Notes under the pieces: model-generated
The model's input: only the letters and a program-made list of their open reading frames with translations
The model's database searches: none
What the model was told of the DNA's origin: nothing
Shown here: in pieces, positions 25,919 to 33,832 of the stretch
How positions within the stretch are numbered: the first letter of the stretch is position 1
Layout: every line of letters starts with the position of its first letter
Translations under genes and position numbers: made by a program
DNA from: Flavobacterium sp. 1
GTDB lineage: Bacteria > Bacteroidota > Bacteroidia > Flavobacteriales > Flavobacteriaceae
Assembly: GCF_002797935.1 (NCBI RefSeq)
Contig: NZ_PGER01000001.1
Span: forward strand, 3,224,001 to 3,288,000
Reading direction: 5' to 3'
DNA: 64,000 nt

Positions 25919-25956
25919 TGAAAAAGAAAAAAAACCTATCTAGGTTTTCTTTTTCA
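25919..25956 (-). terminator. Terminator of the STAS-like gene
   Basis: The purine-rich arm GAAAAAGAAAA...ACC pairs with GGTTTTCTTTTTC around a short CTATCTA centre. It sits 20 bp past the STAS-like stop and separates that gene from the remnant and the kinase. Confidence 0.55.
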
Positions 25957-25976
25957 TGGTGATTAATTCCGATTAA

Positions 25977-26372
25977 TTAAATCTGTTCGTTTTTTTCCTT
26001 TAATTCGTTTAGCCAATTAATCGCATCATTTTTTTTTGTAAAACCTTTTAATGGAACTGCGGTTTTTTTCAATATCATAAATGCATTGAGAATAAATCTT
26101 GCAATATGCGAATTTAATACTGCCGCACATGCATATAAATGTTCTTGCCCATTTTTTTCGGCATAATCGCGTGCATCTTTACCATACGATTTAATTCCAT
26201 TAAAATCATAACACCAATATTGCTTTTTGTCATCTGATATCTCATTACGTAAATCAATTATTGCTTTTATGTTTTCAATAGTGCCATCTGTTGGTTTTTT
26301 AAATTGAGAATATAGAATATTATCTTCTATCCAAAATTTAATAAAATCATTTTCCACTTCTTTCATATTCAA
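25977..26372 (-). CDS. STAS/SpoIIAA-like small protein (DUF7793-type)
   Basis: A 131-aa soluble protein. The alternating strand-helix pattern, YWCYDFNGIKSYGKDARDY cut here to WCYDFNGIKSYGKD, CAAVLNSHIARFILNAFM and a terminal KKNDAINWL helix, matches a family of small STAS/SpoIIAA-like proteins common in Flavobacteriia (from memory, DUF7793). Some STAS proteins act as partner-switch or scaffold proteins, but nothing in this sequence proves that. It lies between the oxoamine-synthase fusion (32 bp upstream) and the hybrid kinase, so a role in the same pathway is plausible. Confidence 0.65.
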   Translation of the reverse strand: MNMKEVENDFIKFWIEDNILYSQFKKPTDGTIENIKAIIDLRNEISDDKKQYWCYDFNGIKSYGKDARDYAEKNGQEHLYACAAVLNSHIARFILNAFMILKKTAVPLKGFTKKNDAINWLNELKEKNEQI

Positions 26373-26404
26373 TATTTATTTTTTGATATCTTACTATTAT
26401 TCAA

Positions 26405-28819
26405 TTATATATTCGAATAGGATTCAATTAATTCTAGGTTATATGTTTCATCTACTTTCAGATAAGCCCATGTAGGAACTGTCAAAGCTAAATATTTTTG
26501 CTTTTCAAAATCAGCTGTCAACCCCAAATAAGTAATTTTTTTATTTAGATCGTTTCCTCTTTTTACCATTTGAAACATGGCTTGCTTATATATATGATGA
26601 GTATTAATATAATCATAATCTAATCCAACAATCAAAGGACAATAATGATCATCACCAATATGACCAAAAATAACAGCAACTACCTGATTGTTTTCTTTTA
26701 GACTAATTTCAATAAATTCCCATTCTTCATATTTAGAAAGAACTTTAGCCATTTTTTTAGGATATTGAAAAAAGTTAAATGAGTAATTAACATTTTTGAC
26801 GTTTGCAAATAAATCAAAATATTGAACTGCCTTCTCATCTGTTATTTGATTTTTGATTTTGATATCAAATTTATCAAGATGTCTAATAGCATATTGTTTA
26901 ATGTTATCCCGTTTTTTACTAGATTTTATTAATGCCATTAAATCATTGGTGGTTTCCCATTTAGGATTCTTAATGACATTAGTGTTTGGCATTCGCATTT
27001 TAGCATAGCCTTCATCTTCTATAATTTGGCTTAAAAAATTCCCTTCTTCAAAATCTCTAAAAACAACTACAGTCGCATCAATGTCTTTTTTAACTTTTGA
27101 AACAAAATCAAATAAATGGCTCACTGATTTTCTCCACTCAGGGTGTTCAATATCTAGATAAATAAAATCCCCTTCAGAAAATAGAGAGCCCATGGCTAAT
27201 GTTTTTGAGCATAGATAATAAGGATCACTCTTACGCATCTCTTCTATTTGTCTTGATACATTTTCTTGTGCAACTATATCATCTTTATAAATAGCTCCTG
27301 TGAAAAATGTGGCCAATACCAATTTACCTTCCAGATCTTTTACTATAATATAATGAAAGCTCCAATTCTCTTCTGGTTTCTCATTATTGGAAAAAATTTC
27401 TTCCATAGCCTGCATTGCTGAATGACCAATATTCCCTCTGTCCTTAAACATCAAATCCCAATTCTCAGCATTTATGTCATGTATCGTTATATATTCTTCG
27501 ACAACTAAGCTCGAATTATTTATTGGATCAATTAGTAAATCATTTTCATTTTTCTGCAAACGGTATCCAAACTCTCTATATACTCTTTCAACACTATCCC
27601 CTTCTTCTTCAATAGCCTTGGGCAAATGATACGCCATTGCATCTGTAAGCAAGTCAATATCAGCTTTTGTGTTGTGACGAGTCAATGTAAATCTTAAACC
27701 TGATTTATCGTTAGGAACCACCGGAAACATGGCCGTGTTTACATAGATCCCTTCTTGTAAAATACGATGAACAAAATTACGTGTTACTTTATTTAAACCA
27801 CTTCCAATAAAATAAATAGGGGAATCAGGAGAAGAAATATTCGTGAGATTTTTTTCTTTCAATCTCATATTCATGTAATTCATCAATTCTTTTAATTCTG
27901 ATTGATAAGTATAAATATCATTGGATAGATGAATTTTTGCAGAAGCTATTGCTGCTCCTGCATTTGCAGGAGATAATGGGTGAGAATAACTTAATGGTCC
28001 CCCAAAAACATCTGTTCTTCGATACATTTCAGGATCCGCAAAAATGGCCGTTCCTCCAACACAGCCAAAACCTTTGGCAAGTGTTGATATTAAAACAATA
28101 CGTTCATTAATTCCCAGTCGATCATAAATATATCCTGCTCCATTTTTTCCATCCCATCCCATTCCATGTGCATCATCAAAATACAAATGTAGTTTCGGGT
28201 ATTTATCGAGCAATTTTTTTAAAATAGTGGTATCCGGTAAATCGCCATGCATCGAATAAACACCATCTGCCATATACCAAATACGGCTGTATTTATTGTA
28301 GTTTTCACGAATCATTTCCTCTAACATTTCATAATTAGAATGTCTGACCATTTTTACTTCTGTGCCTTGTAATTTTGTGTTTTTACAAGGGAATTGCACG
28401 CTAAAGTGCACTTGTTGATCGAGTATTATTAAATCATCCGATTTGATAATTGTAGCGATTACAGAAATATGAGCATTTGAAGTTGAAGTATAGCATATAA
28501 CTTTATTACCATCAAATATTTGAGACATTAATTCCTCTAACTCCTGAATGTATGTGGGACGGATGTACGCTCTGGACATGGATAATTGCGTACCAAATTT
28601 CTTTGTCAATTCCATTGAATTGGCTATTAAGTCAGGATGCATTTCTAAGCCCAAATAACCACATGTCCCAAAATTTATTAAATCTCTTCCATTGATAGTA
28701 AATTTTTCACCATTAAAACTTTGTTCCTCGGAATTAATATGCATGATTCCTTTTTCCTTCGCAGAGGTCCAAACATTATCAACAACATCTAAGTAATTAT
28801 TATGGTTTATCTTTGCCAA
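26405..28819 (-). CDS. Fusion of alpha-oxoamine synthase and GNAT/FemAB-like acyltransferase
   Basis: An 804-aa two-part enzyme. Residues about 30-410 are a PLP-dependent alpha-oxoamine synthase (KBL/BioF/SPT/CqsA group). It has the FDDAHGMGW motif that contacts PLP, the catalytic Lys in LISTLAKGFGCVGG and RFTLTRHNT near the end. This group condenses an amino acid with an acyl-CoA to give an aminoketone. Residues about 440-800 are an acyltransferase-like region, probably two GNAT-type folds as in FemAB/CelD-like proteins. The fusion architecture is known in Bacteroidota; its product is not. The fusion would allow an aminoketone to be made and then N-acylated. A TATATTTG -7 box lies at 28877-28884. 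Confidence 0.85.
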   Translation of the reverse strand: MAKINHNNYLDVVDNVWTSAKEKGIMHINSEEQSFNGEKFTINGRDLINFGTCGYLGLEMHPDLIANSMELTKKFGTQLSMSRAYIRPTYIQELEELMSQIFDGNKVICYTSTSNAHISVIATIIKSDDLIILDQQVHFSVQFPCKNTKLQGTEVKMVRHSNYEMLEEMIRENYNKYSRIWYMADGVYSMHGDLPDTTILKKLLDKYPKLHLYFDDAHGMGWDGKNGAGYIYDRLGINERIVLISTLAKGFGCVGGTAIFADPEMYRRTDVFGGPLSYSHPLSPANAGAAIASAKIHLSNDIYTYQSELKELMNYMNMRLKEKNLTNISSPDSPIYFIGSGLNKVTRNFVHRILQEGIYVNTAMFPVVPNDKSGLRFTLTRHNTKADIDLLTDAMAYHLPKAIEEEGDSVERVYREFGYRLQKNENDLLIDPINNSSLVVEEYITIHDINAENWDLMFKDRGNIGHSAMQAMEEIFSNNEKPEENWSFHYIIVKDLEGKLVLATFFTGAIYKDDIVAQENVSRQIEEMRKSDPYYLCSKTLAMGSLFSEGDFIYLDIEHPEWRKSVSHLFDFVSKVKKDIDATVVVFRDFEEGNFLSQIIEDEGYAKMRMPNTNVIKNPKWETTNDLMALIKSSKKRDNIKQYAIRHLDKFDIKIKNQITDEKAVQYFDLFANVKNVNYSFNFFQYPKKMAKVLSKYEEWEFIEISLKENNQVVAVIFGHIGDDHYCPLIVGLDYDYINTHHIYKQAMFQMVKRGNDLNKKITYLGLTADFEKQKYLALTVPTWAYLKVDETYNLELIESYSNI

Positions 28820-28876
28820 AATTCGAGATCTATTAAGTTATTAATAGGCTGGAGGAAACCTTTACTTTAATTGTTT

Positions 28877-28884
28877 CAAATATA
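28877..28884 (-). promoter_or_regulatory. -7 element of the oxoamine synthase fusion gene
   Basis: The minus strand reads TATATTTG, a TAnnTTTG match, 58 bp upstream of the ATG at 28819. No clear TTG -33 box is seen. Confidence 0.45.
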
Positions 28885-29013
28885 AACAATAAAAATACAA
28901 TTTAAAAATCTGATATTCAGATAAAAACAAATAAAATTGATCAAAAGGCAAATTGACAATACTTTTAAAATAAAAAACTCACTAAAGAATAATCTTATAA
29001 ATAAAAGACAATT

Positions 29014-29190
29014 TTATTCCCTTTTTTTACTATCTATAATATTGGTAAACGACCCATCATTTAAGAGACCGACTTTCATATCAGCACCAAAAATTCCAGT
29101 TTGAACTTTCTTTCCCAATTCCTTTCCCAACTGTTTTACGAAATTCTCATAAAGCGGAATGGCAATTTCATGTTTTGAAACTTTGATGCA
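29014..29190 (-). pseudogene. dtd: Broken D-aminoacyl-tRNA deacylase (dtd) 3' fragment
   Basis: The open frame 29014-29259 ends with about 55 residues that match the C-terminal third of DTD ([18 protein letters not shown], then [12 protein letters not shown], then LLNDG). The N-terminal two thirds, including the SQF motif, are missing. The family's Gly-cis-Pro loop NDGPVT has become NDGSFT, so the fragment has also decayed at a catalytic site. Upstream the frame runs into an IS21-like terminal-repeat remnant, which supplies the apparent start codon. A functional dtd must lie elsewhere if the function is retained. Confidence 0.8.
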
Positions 29191-29191
29191 A

Positions 29192-29261
29192 ATTCCAGTG
29201 ATATTGACCACCCAATTCCAATTTAAAGTGACCCCCTGATTCCGGAGCAAAATGACCACCT
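29192..29261 (-). mobile_element. IS21-like terminal repeat remnant
   Basis: Three tandem units begin with ATTCC at 29192, 29215 and 29239, each followed after 8-9 nt by TGACC(A/C)CC. On the minus strand each unit reads GG(T/G)GGTCA...GGAAT with a 23-24 bp period. Multiple terminal repeats with GGTCA...CCGGAAT are typical of IS21-family ends as I recall them. No transposase gene is present, so only one end remains, fused to the dtd fragment. Confidence 0.55.
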
Positions 29262-29348
29262 CTATTTTTTATTTTTTCATCTGTTAATTAGTATTCAAAT
29301 ATACTTAAAATATTACCCTGATAATTTTCAAATATTCCAGTTTAGGGC

Positions 29349-29378
29349 AAAAAAAAACTTCTCAATTTCTTGAGAAAT
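29349..29378 (-). terminator. Terminator of tRNA-Arg
   Basis: TTCTCAA and TTGAGAA arms (29359-29376), followed on the minus strand by nine T residues. It starts a few bases after the tRNA 3' end. Confidence 0.75.
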
Positions 29379-29382
29379 TTTG

Positions 29383-29456
29383 TGACCACGGCAGGGTTCG
29401 AACCTGCAACCCTCAGAGTCGAAATCTGATATTCTATCCAGTTGAACTACGCAGTC
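29383..29456 (-). tRNA. tRNA-Arg (anticodon UCG)
   Basis: A 74-nt cloverleaf on the minus strand. The acceptor GACTGCG pairs with CGTGGTC (two wobbles) with discriminator A. The D arm is GTTC/GAAT, and the anticodon stem TCAGA/TCTGA encloses loop TTTCGAC, giving anticodon TCG. The T arm is GCAGG-TTCGAAC-CCTGC. CCA is not encoded. UCG reads CGA, and in Flavobacterium-type genomes it may also serve other CGN codons. Confidence 0.92.
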
Positions 29457-29510
29457 AAAATAAATTTTAGATTTCTGATTTTACCTTTTAAAATCAGAAA
29501 TCTATTTTAT

Positions 29511-29960
29511 TTAAGTCAATAATTTTTTTACGATGGTAGAAATAGTTTTTCCTTCGGCAGTTCCGCCTAATTGAGCTGATGCCAATCCCATTACTTTCCC
29601 CATAGAAGCTATTCCTGAAGCTCCAGTCTCTGCAATAATTTTTGCAATTACCGCTTCCACTTCAGCTTCGCTTAATTGAGCCGGCAGGAATTTTTCGATT
29701 ACTGCGATTTGTGCCAATTCTGGTTCTGCTAAATCCAAACGGTTTTGTTCAGTAAAAATTCTAGCGCTTTCTTTGCGGGTTTTAACCAATCTCTGAAGCA
29801 GTTTAATTTCATCATCAGCAGATATTTCTTCTTTTGATCCTGAGGCAGTCTGCGCTAATAAAAGTTCGGATTTTATAGCTCTCAATGCTTCTAATGCAAC
29901 TGTATCTTTGGCTCTCATGGCGGTTTTGATTTCGTCCATGATTTGAATTGATAAACTCAT
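29511..29960 (-). CDS. YqeY/GatB-like domain protein
   Basis: A 149-aa soluble protein of the YqeY family, which shares the C-terminal helical tRNA-binding domain of GatB. Visible marks are an N-terminal helix (IMDEIKTAMRAKDTVALEALR), KLLQRLVKTRKESARIF and the C-terminal GASGIASMGKVMGLASAQLGG cut here to IASMGKVMGLA. YqeY proteins are linked to amidated aminoacyl-tRNA metabolism, and the exact role is unclear. In Flavobacteriia it commonly follows ftsZ, as here, but a strong terminator and a 430-bp spacer separate them. Confidence 0.92.
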   Translation of the reverse strand: MSLSIQIMDEIKTAMRAKDTVALEALRAIKSELLLAQTASGSKEEISADDEIKLLQRLVKTRKESARIFTEQNRLDLAEPELAQIAVIEKFLPAQLSEAEVEAVIAKIIAETGASGIASMGKVMGLASAQLGGTAEGKTISTIVKKLLT

Positions 29961-29970
29961 ATTATATTTT

Positions 29971-30127
29971 AGATTTTAGATTCTTGAATTTAGATTTTAG
30001 ATTTTAACTTTAATCGCTTTCAAATTCTCTTAAAATTAGAAATCAAAAATTCTTTATTTTTTTGAAATGAAAAAGGATATTCAATCACAAATCTAAAATC
30101 TGCAATCTTAAATCTACAATCTCAAAT
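29971..30127. repeat. Inverted pair of AATCTAAAATCT-type repeats
   Basis: The left block holds repeated TAGATTTTAGATT units (29971-30005), and the right block the complement (AATCTAAAATCT and variants, 30089-30127). They flank about 85 bp of unstructured A/T-rich DNA. Such arrays are common between flavobacterial genes, and no coding potential is seen. Confidence 0.5.
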
Positions 30128-30129
30128 CA

Positions 30130-30290
30130 CATGCCCCAGATGGAAATGAAAAGCCTTTTTGGGAGAAACTCTATTTTTTTTCTTGAACTGGAAAAGCGAC
30201 CGGAGGAAGCTCTTTCCTGTTTTTAGAAAAAAAGAGTTACGACAAAAAGCTTGTAATGTACAGCTGGATAAGGCACGACAAATTTAGAAA
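30130..30290. ncRNA. Structured intergenic element (candidate ncRNA or dispersed repeat)
   Basis: A segment of higher GC than the surrounding spacer, starting near CCCCAGATGGAAATG. It contains a long imperfect hairpin (30167-30238) whose outer arms are AACTCT and AGAGTT, with A/T runs inside and CTGGAAAAG pairing with CTCTTTCC near the loop. The loop region includes GACCGGAGGAAG. The run ACAGCTGGATAAGGC follows. From memory, related elements with a CCC-GATGGAA start and an A/T hairpin recur between genes in Flavobacterium. Strand and function are unknown. Confidence 0.4.
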
Positions 30291-30338
30291 ATTTTACTGG
30301 CATTAACAACAACTTGTTTGATCCTTTATATTCAAAAA

Positions 30339-30376
30339 AACAGCCCGAAAACTGAAATGAATTTTCGGGCTGTTTT
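30339..30376 (-). terminator. Strong terminator of the ftsZ (dcw) transcript
   Basis: CAGCCCGAAAA and TTTTCGGGCTG arms with a short loop, followed by a T-run on the minus strand 17 bp past the ftsZ stop. It is the end of the cell-division/wall cluster and could also stop opposite-strand transcription. Confidence 0.85.
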
Positions 30377-30392
30377 AAAAAAAATGGCATTG

Positions 30393-32342
30393 TTAATCTA
30401 CATTGTCATGCAGATATGAATTATTGGAACGCAATTGCAGATCATTATTACTGTCTGTTCCTACTGATATTCTTGATGTCGAATTATTAGTTTGTGAATT
30501 ATTTAGGTCAATACCAAATCTTTTATAGGCTGGTTCTCTTTCTAATTCATCAACTCTCGACACGCTATCATGAAATTTATAATTAAAATCTTTTAATTTT
30601 CTTCTTCTTTCTTCAGCTCTGAATCGTAACGTTTCTTCGATAGTCATATCAATCGGAGAATTGTTTTCCAAAGTTGGCATTACGTCAGCAACTGGCTCTG
30701 CCACATGCTTCATTGTGATATTCATTTCAGCTGGAATCACTTCCTCCTCAATTTTGGCAACAGGTTTAGACTCCACTAAGTCATTCTCTGCTTCCATATA
30801 TTCTTCCAACGAATATTTGATAACACCGTTATCTGACAATTCGGTTACAGGTACAAACTGAACAGGCTCTACAACTTTAATATTACGGGTCTCATTTGTC
30901 AATTCAAATAAGAAACTATTAGTTTCTTCCTGAACTTGAACAGCTTGTGCCTTGCTTATTGGCAGATCAAATGAAAAGGCAGTCTGTTCTTGTTTTTCTT
31001 CGAAACGAACTGGCTCTGGCTTAACTTCTCTAACTGATTCAATAACTGGATTTGTAATAACAAAATCAATCTCTTTCATAGGAGAAACGATTTCAAAAGT
31101 CACATCCAGATTTCTGATAAATTCGGTCATGCCAATTAATTCGTCTTCATTGATAGAAGAAATAACAGGTTCTGGAATAGCAACATCTTCAACCAAATCA
31201 AAAACAACTCTGTCTTCGACAGGAGTGGCTACTGTTTCATTATTTAAGCTAAAACCAGCAACTGGCTTAGCTGATAAATCAAAAACACCTCTCTGTTCTT
31301 CTCCCAGAGTATGAATTATTTTTTTAGGCTCAACATTTACGATCTCGTTTTGCTGTTCTACATTAAATCCTGTAGCTATAATGGTTACTGCAATAGCATC
31401 TCCAAGTGAATCGTCTTCACCAACCCCCATGATAATGTTGGCATTTGACCCCGCTTCATATTGAATATGCTCATTAATTTCGGCAATTTCATCGATAGTA
31501 ATTTCATTGGTTCCAGAAACGATAAGCAACAATACATTTTTGGCACCAGTAATTTTATTATCATTTAAAAGCGGAGAGTCTAAAGCGGCGATAATACCTT
31601 CTTTAGCTCTGTTTTCACCAGATGAAACAGAAGATCCCATAATAGCAGTACCACTGTTATACAATACCGTTTTGGCATCACGTAAATCGATATTTTGAGT
31701 ATAGTGATGTGTAATTACTTCGGCAATTCCTCTTGAGGCTGTTGCCAAAACTTCATCCGCTTTTGAAAATCCGGCTTTGAAACCAAGATTCCCATATACT
31801 TCTCTTAATTTATTATTATTGATAACGATTAATGAATCGACCTGCTTACGCAATTTTTCGATACCGATAAGTGCTTGTTCCTGACGCACTTTTCCTTCAA
31901 ATAAGAAAGGCAAAGTCACGATTCCAACTGTCAATATATCTCTTTCTTTGGCTAATTGAGCAATAACCGGGGCAGCACCTGTCCCTGTTCCTCCACCCAT
32001 ACCCGCAGTAATAAATACCATTTTGGTATTTATATCCAATACTTTTTCAATATCAGCGATACTTTCTATAGCTGATTGGTGTCCTACATCTGGATTTGCA
32101 CCTGCTCCCAGACCTTCTGTTAAATTTGCTCCTAACTGAATTTTATTAGGCACTCCACTATTCTCAAGTGCTTGAGAATCTGTATTACAAACGATGAAAT
32201 CAACGCCCTTAATACCTTGTTTAAACATATGGTTTATGGCGTTGCTACCGCCTCCACCTACTCCAATTACTTTGATTACATTTGATTGATTTTTTGGCAA
32301 ATCAAATGAAATACTTCCAAATTCTGTGTTGCTTGGCATCAT
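30393..32342 (-). CDS. ftsZ: Cell division protein FtsZ with a long C-terminal tail
   Basis: A 649-aa tubulin-like GTPase forming the division ring. The GTPase core (about 15-335) has the GGGGSNAINHM loop, the tubulin signature GGGTGTGAAP and the T7 loop region with NLGFKAGFSKADE. The remaining ~310 residues form a long acidic, V/E/P-rich disordered tail. It ends in a conserved basic block (RFRAEERRRKLKDFNYKF) and a short Asn/Ser-rich end. E. coli FtsZ has about 383 residues, so the tail is the main difference. Bacteroidota FtsZ proteins are often extended. It lies 98 bp after ftsA and ends the dcw cluster. Confidence 0.97.
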   Translation of the reverse strand: MMPSNTEFGSISFDLPKNQSNVIKVIGVGGGGSNAINHMFKQGIKGVDFIVCNTDSQALENSGVPNKIQLGANLTEGLGAGANPDVGHQSAIESIADIEKVLDINTKMVFITAGMGGGTGTGAAPVIAQLAKERDILTVGIVTLPFLFEGKVRQEQALIGIEKLRKQVDSLIVINNNKLREVYGNLGFKAGFSKADEVLATASRGIAEVITHHYTQNIDLRDAKTVLYNSGTAIMGSSVSSGENRAKEGIIAALDSPLLNDNKITGAKNVLLLIVSGTNEITIDEIAEINEHIQYEAGSNANIIMGVGEDDSLGDAIAVTIIATGFNVEQQNEIVNVEPKKIIHTLGEEQRGVFDLSAKPVAGFSLNNETVATPVEDRVVFDLVEDVAIPEPVISSINEDELIGMTEFIRNLDVTFEIVSPMKEIDFVITNPVIESVREVKPEPVRFEEKQEQTAFSFDLPISKAQAVQVQEETNSFLFELTNETRNIKVVEPVQFVPVTELSDNGVIKYSLEEYMEAENDLVESKPVAKIEEEVIPAEMNITMKHVAEPVADVMPTLENNSPIDMTIEETLRFRAEERRRKLKDFNYKFHDSVSRVDELEREPAYKRFGIDLNNSQTNNSTSRISVGTDSNNDLQLRSNNSYLHDNVD

Positions 32343-32440
32343 GTGGGGTTTTAATTTTTTATTAACTTTATCACTAACTACTCTAGGCTTGGGGCAAAAA
32401 GGAATTCGGATAATTTATTTTATTCTGTTTTATTATATTA

Positions 32441-33826
32441 CTACTCTGCGTTATCTAAAAATTCTTTAATCTTATCCACATATTTATCAAAAAACGATCT
32501 TCTAATTTTATTTTCTGTTGATTCTTCTTTTACAGGTTCTGTTTGGAGTACTTTTTCAGGCTGTACATATACCTCTTCTTTTTCTTTTATTTCAACTACG
32601 GGTTCTCTATAATAACTTACTTTTTCAGGAACTACTGCTGCCTGCATCTTTACAGCACTCTGCGTTTTATTCTCAATACTGTTCATTACCAAACCTACTG
32701 CTGTAGCGTATAACGGACTTGAAATCTCCTCATCTGAATTACCGGCTAAATGTTCGTTTGGATAACCAATTCGAGTATCCATTCCTGTGATATATTCTAC
32801 GAGTTGTTTGATATGCTTCAATTGTGCACCACCACCTGTAAGAACGATTCCTGCAATCAGTTTTTTACGGGGATCTTCATGACCGTAAGCTCTTACTTCG
32901 GTAAAAACCTGCTCGATGATTTCAACAACTCTGGCATTTATTATTTTTGAAAGATTTTTTAACGAAATCTCTTTAGGTTCCCTGCCTCTTAAACCTGGAA
33001 TAGAAACAATCTCATTGTCTTTATTTTCTCCTGGCCAAGCTGAACCAAATTTAACTTTCAATAATTCGGCTTGTTTTTCAATAATTGAACAGCCTTCTTT
33101 AATATCATCTGTAATTACATTTCCTCCAAAAGGAATTACAGCAGTATGACGAATAATGCCATCTTTAAAAATAGCCAAATCAGTCGTTCCCCCTCCAATA
33201 TCGATAAGGGCAACTCCAGCTTCTTTTTCTTCCTGACTTAATACTGCGTCTGATGAAGCCAATGGTTCCAATGTCAAACCTGACAATTCAATACCTGAAC
33301 TTTGAATGCATCTTCCCACATTTCTGATTGACGACGCTTGTCCAACAACCACATGGAAACTGCTTTCCAGCCTTCCGCCATACATTCCTATTGGCTCTTT
33401 AATATCAGACTGCCCGTCTATTTTAAATTCTTGAGGCAACACATGAATAATCTCTTCTCCTGGCAGCATAGCTAATTTATGAACCTGATTGATCAATAAA
33501 TCAATATCACTTCCTCCGATCACTTCCTCCGGATTGTTCCTGCTGATGTAATCACTATGCTGAATACTTCTTATATGCTGTCCTGCAATACCTACTACAA
33601 CATCTTTTATTTTATAACCTGAATTATTTTCAGCTTCAAGAATCGCTTGCTGAATCGATTGAATGGTTTGCGTAATATTATTTACAACGCCTCTTGCCAC
33701 ACCTAAACTTTTAGATTTGCCAACACCTAAAATTTCAAGTTTTCCATACTCGTTCTTTTTGCCTATCATGGCAACAATTTTCGTCGTCCCAATATCTAGA
33801 CCTACTGCAATGTTCTCTTTTTCCAT
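32441..33826 (-). CDS. ftsA: Cell division protein FtsA
   Basis: A 461-aa actin-like protein that tethers FtsZ to the membrane. It has the phosphate-1 loop VGLDIGTTKIVAMIG, the SHS2/1C domain region, phosphate-2 ALIDIGGGTTDLAIF and the adenosine motif VLTGGGAQLK. The C-terminus has an extended charged linker and an amphipathic helix (SFFDKYVDKIKEFLDNAE) as membrane anchor. It starts 6 bp after the ftsQ stop and precedes ftsZ, the conserved dcw order. Confidence 0.97.
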   Translation of the reverse strand: MEKENIAVGLDIGTTKIVAMIGKKNEYGKLEILGVGKSKSLGVARGVVNNITQTIQSIQQAILEAENNSGYKIKDVVVGIAGQHIRSIQHSDYISRNNPEEVIGGSDIDLLINQVHKLAMLPGEEIIHVLPQEFKIDGQSDIKEPIGMYGGRLESSFHVVVGQASSIRNVGRCIQSSGIELSGLTLEPLASSDAVLSQEEKEAGVALIDIGGGTTDLAIFKDGIIRHTAVIPFGGNVITDDIKEGCSIIEKQAELLKVKFGSAWPGENKDNEIVSIPGLRGREPKEISLKNLSKIINARVVEIIEQVFTEVRAYGHEDPRKKLIAGIVLTGGGAQLKHIKQLVEYITGMDTRIGYPNEHLAGNSDEEISSPLYATAVGLVMNSIENKTQSAVKMQAAVVPEKVSYYREPVVEIKEKEEVYVQPEKVLQTEPVKEESTENKIRRSFFDKYVDKIKEFLDNAE

Positions 33827-33832
33827 TTTCTA

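Noticed and set aside
24253..28819. Complete quorum-sensing operon as an established call
   Set aside because: There is similarity of gene logic to CqsA/CqsS only. The kinase has no membrane sensor and the synthase product is unknown, so it is listed as a hypothesis and not as an annotation.
29973..30127. Possible CRISPR-like array of AATCTAAAATCT repeats
   Set aside because: The units are short, irregular, lack unique spacers of constant length, and there are no cas genes.
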